From positions 1 to 46,666 of the forward strand of contig JAFDEK010000035.1 in the NCBI GenBank assembly GCA_019310385.1: 46,666 nucleotides of DNA. The letters are read 5' to 3'. The DNA is from Deltaproteobacteria bacterium (GTDB lineage: Bacteria > Myxococcota_A > UBA9160 > UBA4427). Both the position numbers and the translations under genes were made by a program. Of this stretch, positions 7,840-15,573 are shown one piece after another. The notes under the pieces were generated by a model. It ran no database searches. It had not been told where the DNA came from and saw only the letters and a list, made by a program, of their open reading frames with translations. Positions within the stretch are counted from its first letter, which is position 1. Every line of letters begins with the position of its first letter.

Positions 7840-10173
7840 CTACTCGAGGACCTCGCGTAGCTTCTGAGCGAGCTCTTCCCGGGTGAAGGGCTTCGGCAGA
7901 AAGGCGGTTCCAGGGCGCCCCAGGCGGTCCTGGCCCAAGGCGTGGCCGTCATAGCCCGACACATAGACGACCCGCGTCTCGGGATGGATCGCGGACAAGC
8001 GCTCGACCAATTCCGTCCCTCCCAGCTCGGGCATGATGACGTCGGTGACCAGCAGGGGGAGGAAGCCGCAATACTCCGCGGCCAGCACCAGGGCCTCGCG
8101 GCCGTTCGCGGCCTCGATGACCTCGTAGCCCAGATCCTCGATCATGCGTCGCGTGAGCTTCCGGACCCGCGGCTCGTCTTCGACGAGAAGCACCGTTTCG
8201 TCGCCGCGCGGCGTGCTCGGAACGTGAGGGTGCGCGGCCGGTGCATCCTCGTCCCCGGTGCAGCGAGGCAGGTGAATGACGAAGCGAGTCCAGCTCCGGG
8301 GCTCGCTCGCGACGCTGATCTCGCCGCCACTCTGGGTGACGATCCCATAGACGGTCGAGAGCCCGAGCCCTGTTCCCTCCGAGATCTCCTTGGTGGTGAA
8401 GAAGGGCTCGAAGGCCTGGGCCCGGGTCTCCTCGTTCATGCCGATGCCCGTGTCGCTGACCACCAGGCGTACGTAGGGCCCCGGCTCGATGGCGCTCCCA
8501 CCCCTGGTGTCCTGCGCGGACAGGGTCACGTTCGCGGTCTCGATTTCGAGACGGCCGCCGCGGGGCATGGCATCCCGGGCGTTTGCGGCCAGGTTCATCA
8601 GGACCTGCTCGATCTGGCCCGGATCGGCGCGGACCGTCGCGGGCTCGCGAGTCAGCGCGATCGAGAGCGAGACGTCCTCGCTCAGGATCCGTTCCAGCAT
8701 GCCCTTGGTCTTCCGAATAATCTCGTTGAGATCGACGACCTCGGTCTGCAGCACCTGACGCCGGCTGAAGGCCAGGATCTGGCGGACGAGGTCGGCCGCG
8801 CCATTGGCCGCGTGATCGATTTCCTGAACGTCCTCGAACGCGGGATCTTCCGGATCCAGTCTCCGCTTGAGAATGCCGGCGTAACCCAGAATGGCGGTCA
8901 GCAGGTTGTTGAAGTCGTGGGCGATCCCGCCAGCAAAGTGGCCGATTGCCTCCATCTTCTGGGCCTGGCGCAGCCCTTCCTCGCTCTCGCGCAGGGCCTC
9001 GTCGACCTCGACGCGGCGCATGAGCAGGGTCAGAAGGTTCGCGACGGACTGCAGAAAGTGCACGTCGTCGTCGGTGAATCGGCGGTGCGAGGTGGCGTGT
9101 ACGCCGAACACACCGTAGGGCTGCGCGGTGCCCTGGATGACGACCGACAGGCTGCTCACGATGCCGAGCTCGGGAAAGCCCGCAGGCTTGGAAAAGCGCG
9201 TCTCGCGGCTCCAGTCTTCCACGACGACCGGCTCCCCGGCGAGGAGGGTGTGACCGGCCTGGCTTGCGCGCTCGATGGGAATGGTGGTCTTGCCGAGGAG
9301 CGCGTCGTCCCAGCCGGTCCCGGCCCGAAGCAGGAAGGCCTCTCCGTCTTCGCTCCGCTCGAGCACGCTGACGACCTCCACGTCCAGGGTGTGCCCCACG
9401 GCGCGGGCCGCGATGTCGATGAGCTCGGGGGGCGGTGTGTCCGCCATGGCGAGCTGGCCGAGCTCCGCCACCGTCGCCTGCTGCCGGGCTCGGGTCTCGA
9501 GAAGAGCGCTGCTGGCTTCGAGCTCGAGAGAGGTCTCGACGGCGGTTCGCTCGCTCCGGCGGGCCTCGTCCAGGGCGTCGCGGGTGGCGCGATGGGAGAG
9601 GGCGATGAGGATGCTGGTGATCGCCAGGCCCGCCGTGAGCGACATCCACGCCGTGTAGGCGGTGAACTCGGTGACGGTTTCCGGCATGAGGCCGCGACTC
9701 TCGGCCCAGGTCGCGACGAAGATGAAGGCGGAGGTCAGAACCGAATAGGCCACCAGAGCACGGGTGCCCGAGAAGAAGCCGACGAGCACCGCCACCGCCA
9801 GGTAAGCCGTGAGAATGGGGGTGTTGATGCCGACGAGGACCACGGCCGCGAAGGTGACCATGACCCAGAGCGAGGTGGCGAGGAGGATCATCGCCAGACC
9901 GAGTCGCCCCGTGCGAACGATCCACATCGCGGCGACGACGAGCAAGCAGAACGAGAGGTTCAGGAGAGACGAGCGAAGGGGGCGCGGCGATAGCGCGCCG
10001 CCGAACGCCAGGTTCATCAAGCAGACCGCCATCGTTCCCAGAAGGACCCGGTACAGCGCCGAGGCCAGCCGGTTCTTGTCCCGGTCCTCGAAGTGGGGCG
10101 GGGACAGGAGGGGAGCGATGCGAGACCACATGATCGTTGCCATCCGACGCCCGTGGATCCGCATGCGGAGCAT
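7840..10173 (-). CDS. Membrane hybrid sensor histidine kinase (GAF-HisKA-HATPase-REC)
   Basis: Up to 777 residues. The ATG at 10143 or 10131 could be the true start, since no clear ribosome site separates them. Residues about 40-195 hold five or six membrane helices. A coiled-coil stretch follows, then a GAF domain (about 240-385). The phosphoacceptor His is in [14 protein letters not shown] (near residue 420), the ATP-binding N box is [10 protein letters not shown], and the G boxes are DTGIGM and [11 protein letters not shown]. The receiver domain (about 655-775) has the acidic DE pair in LLVEDEPR, the phospho-Asp in [13 protein letters not shown] and Lys in LPKPF. No separate response regulator is adjacent, so output passes by phosphorelay to an unlinked partner. 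The signal is unknown. Confidence 0.92.
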   Translation of the reverse strand: MLRMRIHGRRMATIMWSRIAPLLSPPHFEDRDKNRLASALYRVLLGTMAVCLMNLAFGGALSPRPLRSSLLNLSFCLLVVAAMWIVRTGRLGLAMILLATSLWVMVTFAAVVLVGINTPILTAYLAVAVLVGFFSGTRALVAYSVLTSAFIFVATWAESRGLMPETVTEFTAYTAWMSLTAGLAITSILIALSHRATRDALDEARRSERTAVETSLELEASSALLETRARQQATVAELGQLAMADTPPPELIDIAARAVGHTLDVEVVSVLERSEDGEAFLLRAGTGWDDALLGKTTIPIERASQAGHTLLAGEPVVVEDWSRETRFSKPAGFPELGIVSSLSVVIQGTAQPYGVFGVHATSHRRFTDDDVHFLQSVANLLTLLMRRVEVDEALRESEEGLRQAQKMEAIGHFAGGIAHDFNNLLTAILGYAGILKRRLDPEDPAFEDVQEIDHAANGAADLVRQILAFSRRQVLQTEVVDLNEIIRKTKGMLERILSEDVSLSIALTREPATVRADPGQIEQVLMNLAANARDAMPRGGRLEIETANVTLSAQDTRGGSAIEPGPYVRLVVSDTGIGMNEETRAQAFEPFFTTKEISEGTGLGLSTVYGIVTQSGGEISVASEPRSWTRFVIHLPRCTGDEDAPAAHPHVPSTPRGDETVLLVEDEPRVRKLTRRMIEDLGYEVIEAANGREALVLAAEYCGFLPLLVTDVIMPELGGTELVERLSAIHPETRVVYVSGYDGHALGQDRLGRPGTAFLPKPFTREELAQKLREVLE

Positions 10174-10293
10174 CGGGCGTGGACATTATCGGTCCCACCC
10201 GCGCGATCGGCAGCCCCTGATCGGCGCGAAGAGGGGTGATTCGCGTCGATCTCGGAGCGCCCCTCGGGATACGAGTGGCGCCGCGGTCAGGGC

Positions 10294-10839
10294 TCAGAGC
10301 TGAGCGCTGTCCCTCGCGGTCCTCGGACGCTCGCTGCACCTGCGCTCCGCCTCGGCGATGGAGTCGTCGAGGTAGGTGCGCAGCCGGTACATCTCCCCGG
10401 CGCCGAGACCCTGGCCGATCAAGGTGGCGCCGTAGACGAACGCGCAGACCGCGAAGGCGGCGACGGGCGAGGCCAGGGCCCAGGGCGTGCGGTTCAGCGA
10501 GAGCTGCGCGATGCCCCACATGGTCCCGAAGCAGCCCAGGGAGGTCACTATGCCGTAGATGAAGATGAAGGCCTGCCAGATGTGCGGGTGAGGGGCGAAG
10601 ACGCCCATCAGGTGCGCGCGCGCGGTTTCGCCTTCTATCGATTCGACCGTGATGCCGAGCTGGGGGGACCAGAACTGGCGCCGCCCGTCTGGCATCTTCA
10701 GGACCCCGTGGCGTCGGGTAAAGCTGCCGACCAGGCCCTGCTCGTTATCCTCGAGCCGACCCCGCAGCTGTTCCATGATCTCGTCGACGCCACAGGCGAT
10801 CTCCAGCCTGAAGCGCGGTCGCATCCTGAGTTGAGCCAT
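10294..10839 (-). CDS. Hypothetical two-helix membrane protein
   Basis: 181 residues from the ATG at 10839, without a clear ribosome site. An N-terminal soluble half of about 80 residues, beta-rich in appearance (RFRLEIACGVDEIMEQL, then MPDGRRQFWSPQLGITVES), is followed by two membrane helices (about 84-110 and 118-142) and a basic C-terminal helix. I do not recognise the family. The order, a domain ending in FAPHPHIWQAFIFIY and then a helix pair, is seen in uncharacterised proteins of soil bacteria as far as I recall. It lies between the histidine kinase and the DUF3604 gene on the same strand, about 120 and 80 bases away. Confidence 0.6.
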   Translation of the reverse strand: MAQLRMRPRFRLEIACGVDEIMEQLRGRLEDNEQGLVGSFTRRHGVLKMPDGRRQFWSPQLGITVESIEGETARAHLMGVFAPHPHIWQAFIFIYGIVTSLGCFGTMWGIAQLSLNRTPWALASPVAAFAVCAFVYGATLIGQGLGAGEMYRLRTYLDDSIAEAERRCSERPRTARDSAQL

Positions 10840-10916
10840 CGGCTGCGATCTCCCGCCTCCACCCTATCATGGCCCGGCGACTGTGTTCCAGTGCTGGCTT
10901 CTGCTCAGCCCCTCGC

Positions 10917-13187
10917 TCAGCCCCCCGCGTGGTCGACGAAGATCGGCGACGACCAGGCTCGCTCCTCGGTCTCGGCGAGGCACTCGTCGTCGGCCGGGCG
11001 TCCGAAGCAGGGGTTCACCTCGATGCAGCGCCCTGCCTCGTCGTAGCGGCAGCCGAGGGGGTCGGCGCCGACGGCGGGGCTGGGGGCCTCGATGGCGCGC
11101 ACGTAGTAGACGGTGTCGCGCCCCGAGTCGCGGTACTCGTCGTCGCTGAAGGCCACCTGGCAGCCGCTCGGATCGCCGGAGCAGTGGAGTACCCTCCACG
11201 GGTCCTCGACGAGGGTCGAGATCGATTCGCCGGCGTCTTGCTGGGGACGGATGCGGATCACCTCGATGCGGCTGATGGGGCGGCGCCGGTCCGAGGGGTG
11301 GTAGCACTCGCCCTGACACAGACGCTCGATGCGCTCCGGCGCCATGGCGCCGAGGGCGTCGGGGGGGCAGCCGGGCTTCTGCTCGAAGGAGCCGACGGCA
11401 CGCACCTGGAAGATGGGGGTGTCGCCCAGTGCGACCTCGCTGCCCATGGGCGCGGGGTGGCCGCCCGGAGCGTTGAGCAGATCGAACCACAGGAGCATGC
11501 GGGGGCCGCTGGTCCCGTAGACCTCCTTGCGCTGCATGGCGTCCCAGATCGCAGCGCGGTCCCGTCCCGTGGAGTGAACCGCCGCCAGGCCTCCGTTCAG
11601 AAAGAACGAGGCCTGTCGCTCGGTCTCGAAGACGAGGAAGGGCGCGAGGATCTCGCTCACCTCGACCCTTCGCGATTCGCTGCGCTGCACCGTGTCGGCG
11701 CCGGCCCCGAGCGGCGTGTCGGGGAAGTTGCCGAAGCGCGTCTCCGTAAACTCGGTGCGCGCGACCTCCTTGTAGCCCGTGCCCGGCCGTGCCGAGTGAT
11801 TGTCGCTGGAGGCGATGAAGCCGAAGCGGAAGCGCTGGGCGGGGTCTTCCGGGCTCGGGCCCGGCCTGCCGAGGCCCAGCATGTACTGCACCGAGCTGCG
11901 CGGGCGGTAGTTGAAGGCCGGCTGGAAGCAGTCCCGGCATTGTCCCGCGTCTTGCCACTCCGCGACCTCGCTGGCGCCCACCGTGGCCGAGCCCCCGTTG
12001 AAGTCGGCGTCGACGAAGTTCTGGCGCGCGGTCCCGGCGCGCTCGCTGCACTCCTCCGCCCGCACGGCGTCGGCGAGGCAGCGCGCCTCGATGATTTCGC
12101 CCGCCCTCCAGCACGAGGGCAGGTAGTTCTCGTTGGGCTTCGGGCAGGAGCGGGTGCCGTCGGCGTGGAGGACCACCTCGCGGAAGCTGCGAAACTCCTC
12201 GGAGTTGCCGTGGCCCGAGAAGACCTCGACGAGGCTCTGTCGCGCGGGGTCGTGCTGCTCGGGCGTGAGCTGCTTGTCCCAAGAGGAGCCGAGGGTGAGC
12301 TGCTTGTCCCAAGAGGAGCCGAGGGAGGTGTAGTAACCCCAGGTGGTCCCGTGCGGGATCACCATGGATTCGAAGCCCCAGTCGTCGAGCTTGGCGAAGA
12401 GCTCTCCCGGCGTGGGCGCGACCTCGCGGCAATCGACGGGCAGGTCGCGTACCGGCACGCCGCTCGGGCAGTCGGGGATGCTCATGGTCTCGGTCATGTA
12501 GCGCGCGAACTCCGTACCGCCGGTATCCGGAGCCAGCAGGGCGACCAGGCCGAGGGCGAAGGGGGAGGGCGCGCCCTCCTGGACCGAGGGAAGGCCGGGC
12601 GGTGTTCCAGCGGTGATGGGCCGGGTCGGAATACGCCCGTCATCCAGATCCCGCACGATGACGTTCTTGTGGCCCCAGTGGTTCTCGGGCGTCGTTCCGA
12701 CCTGGGTCCACTCCCAGCCGAGATAGGTCACCAGATCGGGGTTGGATGTGTCGCCCGCGACGGCGTTGCACTGGCGAATGGAGTCGACGGTCTCCGCCCA
12801 ACGTCGCGGCGTCAGGGTAATGCCGTGGTCGTTGATGGACCAGAAATCGAGTCCCGCGCAGTGGCGCGCGTAGTCGCAGGCGTCGGCGACGGGGTGGGCG
12901 CCGTCTCCCCCCGCCATGGGGAGGCTCATCTGGAAGGCGTCGAAGGAGAAGGTGGTGTGGACGTGAAGATCGCCGAAGAGGATCTGCTTCGGCCTCGCGA
13001 CTCCGATCTCGCGGGCAGACTTCTGCTGATGCCTCGAGCGCTCGGCAATGACCTCGCTGGCCACGGCCCGGGCCGCGGCCTCGCCCGCCAGCGGGGGCTC
13101 GACGAAGACACCGAGTCCGAGGACGTAGAGGACGCCGAGGAAGAGCGCCAGGAGCAGTCCCAACACGACGAGGATGCGTTTGGCCAT
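10917..13187 (-). CDS. DUF3604 family protein (PHP-like), membrane anchored
   Basis: 756 residues. Residues 4-31 form an uncleaved or signal-anchor helix, so the bulk is periplasmic. ILFGDLHVHTTFSFDAF carries the HxH metal motif of the PHP-like DUF3604 family, and FWSINDHGITLT, WEWTQVG and FIASSDNHSARPGTG hold further metal-ligand candidates. These proteins are thought to be metal-dependent hydrolases, and the substrate is not known. A 30-base perfect tandem duplication (12265-12324) duplicates ten residues, SSWDKQLTLG, just after the TWGYYTSLG segment. Family members would be expected to have it once. The gene is divergent from the thioesterase gene at 13304. Confidence 0.85.
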   Translation of the reverse strand: MAKRILVVLGLLLALFLGVLYVLGLGVFVEPPLAGEAAARAVASEVIAERSRHQQKSAREIGVARPKQILFGDLHVHTTFSFDAFQMSLPMAGGDGAHPVADACDYARHCAGLDFWSINDHGITLTPRRWAETVDSIRQCNAVAGDTSNPDLVTYLGWEWTQVGTTPENHWGHKNVIVRDLDDGRIPTRPITAGTPPGLPSVQEGAPSPFALGLVALLAPDTGGTEFARYMTETMSIPDCPSGVPVRDLPVDCREVAPTPGELFAKLDDWGFESMVIPHGTTWGYYTSLGSSWDKQLTLGSSWDKQLTPEQHDPARQSLVEVFSGHGNSEEFRSFREVVLHADGTRSCPKPNENYLPSCWRAGEIIEARCLADAVRAEECSERAGTARQNFVDADFNGGSATVGASEVAEWQDAGQCRDCFQPAFNYRPRSSVQYMLGLGRPGPSPEDPAQRFRFGFIASSDNHSARPGTGYKEVARTEFTETRFGNFPDTPLGAGADTVQRSESRRVEVSEILAPFLVFETERQASFFLNGGLAAVHSTGRDRAAIWDAMQRKEVYGTSGPRMLLWFDLLNAPGGHPAPMGSEVALGDTPIFQVRAVGSFEQKPGCPPDALGAMAPERIERLCQGECYHPSDRRRPISRIEVIRIRPQQDAGESISTLVEDPWRVLHCSGDPSGCQVAFSDDEYRDSGRDTVYYVRAIEAPSPAVGADPLGCRYDEAGRCIEVNPCFGRPADDECLAETEERAWSSPIFVDHAGG
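12265..12324. repeat. 30-bp perfect tandem duplication inside DUF3604 gene
   Basis: Two identical 30-base units, 12265-12294 and 12295-12324, in frame. They duplicate ten codons and keep the reading frame open. Identity of both units suggests a recent event or one under repeated slippage. Confidence 0.9.
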
Positions 13188-13303
13188 TGCGCAAAGCTAG
13201 ACCGTGTGCGCGGCGCCCACCACCTCCCGGTCCGCGCGAATCCAACTCGGAGACAGGCGAGGGCGCTCCGACCCGGGTCGTCGGCCCGCCTTTCGCCGCT
13301 GCC

Positions 13304-14212
13304 ATGCCGGCGGCTCTCCCGGGTGATAGACTGGGCAACCCCGTGCATCCCGCTCTACAGAGTCTCCTCGACGCACTCGATCTGCGTGACCTGGGCGATC
13401 AGGCCTACGAGGCCCTGAGTCCGGACACCGACGGCGCGCGTCTCCACCTCTTCGGAGGGCAGGTGCTCGCGCAGGGGCTCGTCGCCGCACAGCGGACGAC
13501 CCAGGCGGGGCTCGCCCACTCTCTCCACGCCTACTTCCTGCGCCGCGGCACGCCGCGGGAGCCGATCCGCTTCGAGGTGTCGCTGCTGCGTCGCTCGCGC
13601 TCCTTCCTCGCCTGCGCGGTGACGGCGCACCAGAGCGGGGAGGCGATCATGCAGATGTCGCTTTCCTACCACGATGCCGAGCCGGGCCCGGAGCACCAGA
13701 TCCCCATGGACGAGGTGGGGCCGCCGGCGGGCGAGACCTACGAGCGGGTACTGCTGCGCTCCATGACACCGGCGGGCTACGAGGAGTCGGGAATCCCCTT
13801 CGAGCTGCCGGTGGAGATCCGCGGTGTCGGGGGCCTCGCCTTCTTCTCGCCGGAGATCAAGCCGCCGGGCGCTCGCTGCTGGATGCGTGTGCGCGGCGAG
13901 CTGCCCGATGATCCGGTGCTGCACCAGTGCCTCTTCGCCTACGCGTCCGACTACGCGATCATGGTTCCCGCACTGCACCCCCACCCCTACCGGATGGCCG
14001 AGCTGCAGACGGCGAGCATCGACCACGCGCTCTGGTTCCACCGCGGCTTCCGCATGGACGACTGGCTGCTCTTCGAGCTCGACAGCCCCATCGCCCACGG
14101 TGCCCGCGGCATGGGCCGGGGCCTCCTCTACACGCGAGCCGGGACCCTGGTGGCCTCGAGTGTGCAGGAGGCCCTGCTCCGCCCGGTTCCGCCGCCTCAG
14201 AAGGGATTGTAG
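13304..14212 (+). CDS. tesB: Acyl-CoA thioesterase II (TesB family)
   Basis: 302 residues from the ATG at 13304. A GTG some 40 bases later is another possible start, and neither has a strong ribosome site. It is a double hot-dog protein: LHLFGGQVLAQGLVAAQRT, then SLHAYFLRRGTPREPIRFEV in the first half and WMRVRGELPDDPVLHQ in the second. The catalytic set Asp-Thr/Ser-Gln of TesB is visible in ASDYAIM, QTASIDHALWFH and VASSVQEALLR. It hydrolyses acyl-CoA to free acid and CoA in the cytoplasm. The length matches the family (about 285-300). It is convergent with the HlyD-type gene and the two overlap by 16 bases. Confidence 0.88.
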   Translation: MPAALPGDRLGNPVHPALQSLLDALDLRDLGDQAYEALSPDTDGARLHLFGGQVLAQGLVAAQRTTQAGLAHSLHAYFLRRGTPREPIRFEVSLLRRSRSFLACAVTAHQSGEAIMQMSLSYHDAEPGPEHQIPMDEVGPPAGETYERVLLRSMTPAGYEESGIPFELPVEIRGVGGLAFFSPEIKPPGARCWMRVRGELPDDPVLHQCLFAYASDYAIMVPALHPHPYRMAELQTASIDHALWFHRGFRMDDWLLFELDSPIAHGARGMGRGLLYTRAGTLVASSVQEALLRPVPPPQKGL

Positions 14213-15147
14213 AGGTAGTTGAGGTAGCTCTCGGACTGCAGCTCGAGCCTGCGCAGGAAGACGAAGGCGTCGGCCGCCTTCTCCGTGTAGATCGACGCGG
14301 TGCCGCTGGCGCTGAAGCGCAGGGGATGGTCGGGGTAGTCGCCGTCCAGCTCGAGCTTCACCGCGAAGCTCCTCGGCGCGTGCAGGTTGCGGATCTCCGG
14401 CAGCAGGCCCGAAGGCGTGAACTGCGCGCCGCCCGAGCCGAAGACGACGCTCTTGACCCGGGCGTCGAAGACCAGGCCCGGGTACATGTCGAGGGCCACC
14501 TCGGCGCGGTCCCCCGCGCGAACCCACTGGGCCGCCACCTGGGGGATCACGCCCGCGAGGTAGAGGGACTCGGTGCTCACGAAGGTCATCACCGGCCGCT
14601 TGATCCGGATGAAGACGCCGGGCCGCAGCTGGAGATTGACCGCATAGCCGTCCTCCGGCGCGCGCAGGGTCGTGTGGGCGAGGTTGTACTGCGCCTTGTC
14701 GAGCTCCGCCTCGAGGCTGTTGAGCTCGTCGAGGCGTTTCACCAGGGCCACCTCGCGCTCGACCTTGGCGCGCACCAGCGCCGCGGCGTCGTCATAGTTG
14801 CGCTGGGCGGTGGCAACCTGGGGCGTGAGCGTGTCCACCTTGTCCTGCCAGGGCTGGGGATCCATCTGGAAGAGGGGATCGCCCCGCTTGATCGGCGTAT
14901 TCGCCTCGACGTACACCTCTTTCACGATGCCGCCGAACTCCGGGGCGATCTCGAGCACGTAGCTGCTCACCGTCATCTGTTTCGTGTAGGGCGTGTACTG
15001 ACCGAGCATGATGACCTCGGTGAGCACTGCGGCGCACCAGAGGCCGGCCAGCAAGAGCCCCCACACGGCGTTGAACTTCAGCAGCTTCCAGTCGAAGAAG
15101 ACGAGCCGGATCAGGAACAAGTAGGCGATGGTGACGAGGAGCTCCAC
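14197..15147 (-). CDS. HlyD-family membrane fusion protein, YibH/YiaV-like
   Basis: 316 residues from a GTG at 15147, three bases after the stop of the DUF3302 gene. Two N-terminal hydrophobic segments (2-18 and 29-47) anchor it in the inner membrane. The biotinyl-lipoyl-like half (VLEIAPEFGGIVKEVYVEAN, then IKRGDPLFQMDPQPW), a coiled-coil hairpin (about 110-160) and TTLRAPEDGYAVNLQLRPG follow in the usual HlyD order. Such proteins bridge an inner-membrane pump to the periplasm. In enterobacteria YibH/YiaV pair with DUF3302 proteins as here, and their function is poorly known. No transporter gene is adjacent. Confidence 0.83.
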   Translation of the reverse strand: MELLVTIAYLFLIRLVFFDWKLLKFNAVWGLLLAGLWCAAVLTEVIMLGQYTPYTKQMTVSSYVLEIAPEFGGIVKEVYVEANTPIKRGDPLFQMDPQPWQDKVDTLTPQVATAQRNYDDAAALVRAKVEREVALVKRLDELNSLEAELDKAQYNLAHTTLRAPEDGYAVNLQLRPGVFIRIKRPVMTFVSTESLYLAGVIPQVAAQWVRAGDRAEVALDMYPGLVFDARVKSVVFGSGGAQFTPSGLLPEIRNLHAPRSFAVKLELDGDYPDHPLRFSASGTASIYTEKAADAFVFLRRLELQSESYLNYLYNPF

Positions 15148-15150
15148 GAG

Positions 15151-15468
15151 TCAGGCCTCCTGCTCGCCCGAAGCAGAAGCGTCGTCGGCATCAGGTCCTG
15201 CGGTGGCCTCCGGGCTCCCGGAGCCCGCTTGCGCGGCTGGCCCGGGGATCTCATAGGGGGTCCCCAGCACACCCGCATAGGCCCAGACGAGGGCGAACAT
15301 CCAGAAGGGGAAGACCATCAGCCCCAGAATGCTGCAGATCGTGATCGCGTCCGTCTGGGGATGCCCACGCTTTCGGGCGATGTCACCGGGCAGGGAGTGG
15401 ATCTTGTAGATGCCGACCACGATCGTGACGACGCAGAAGAAGATCAACGCGAGGGAGAGGGTGCTCAT
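15151..15468 (-). CDS. DUF3302 inner-membrane protein (YibI/YiaW-like)
   Basis: 105 residues from the ATG at 15468. The frame is open 13 codons further upstream, but that part is an Arg run made by GC-rich sequence and is unlikely to be translated. Two membrane helices (about 5-20, 40-67) with HSLPGDIARKRGHPQTDAI between them match DUF3302. The tail is acidic and Ala/Gly-rich. It precedes the HlyD-type gene by three bases, so the two are translationally linked. The molybdoenzyme alpha gene ends 105 bases upstream on the same strand. Confidence 0.8.
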   Translation of the reverse strand: MSTLSLALIFFCVVTIVVGIYKIHSLPGDIARKRGHPQTDAITICSILGLMVFPFWMFALVWAYAGVLGTPYEIPGPAAQAGSGSPEATAGPDADDASASGEQEA

Positions 15469-15573
15469 GGACACGGCAGCTCCTCGTCGCCGGCGCCGGC
15501 GCAGCAAGGCGGTGCAACTCGGCCAGCGCGAGTCGCGAGACTATCGTGTCCCTGCGGCACCGCCAGTCGGGCC

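Noticed and set aside
10869-13418. Long plus-strand open frame opposite the DUF3604 gene
   Set aside because: Antisense to a protein with clear family motifs; composition is typical of a shadow frame.
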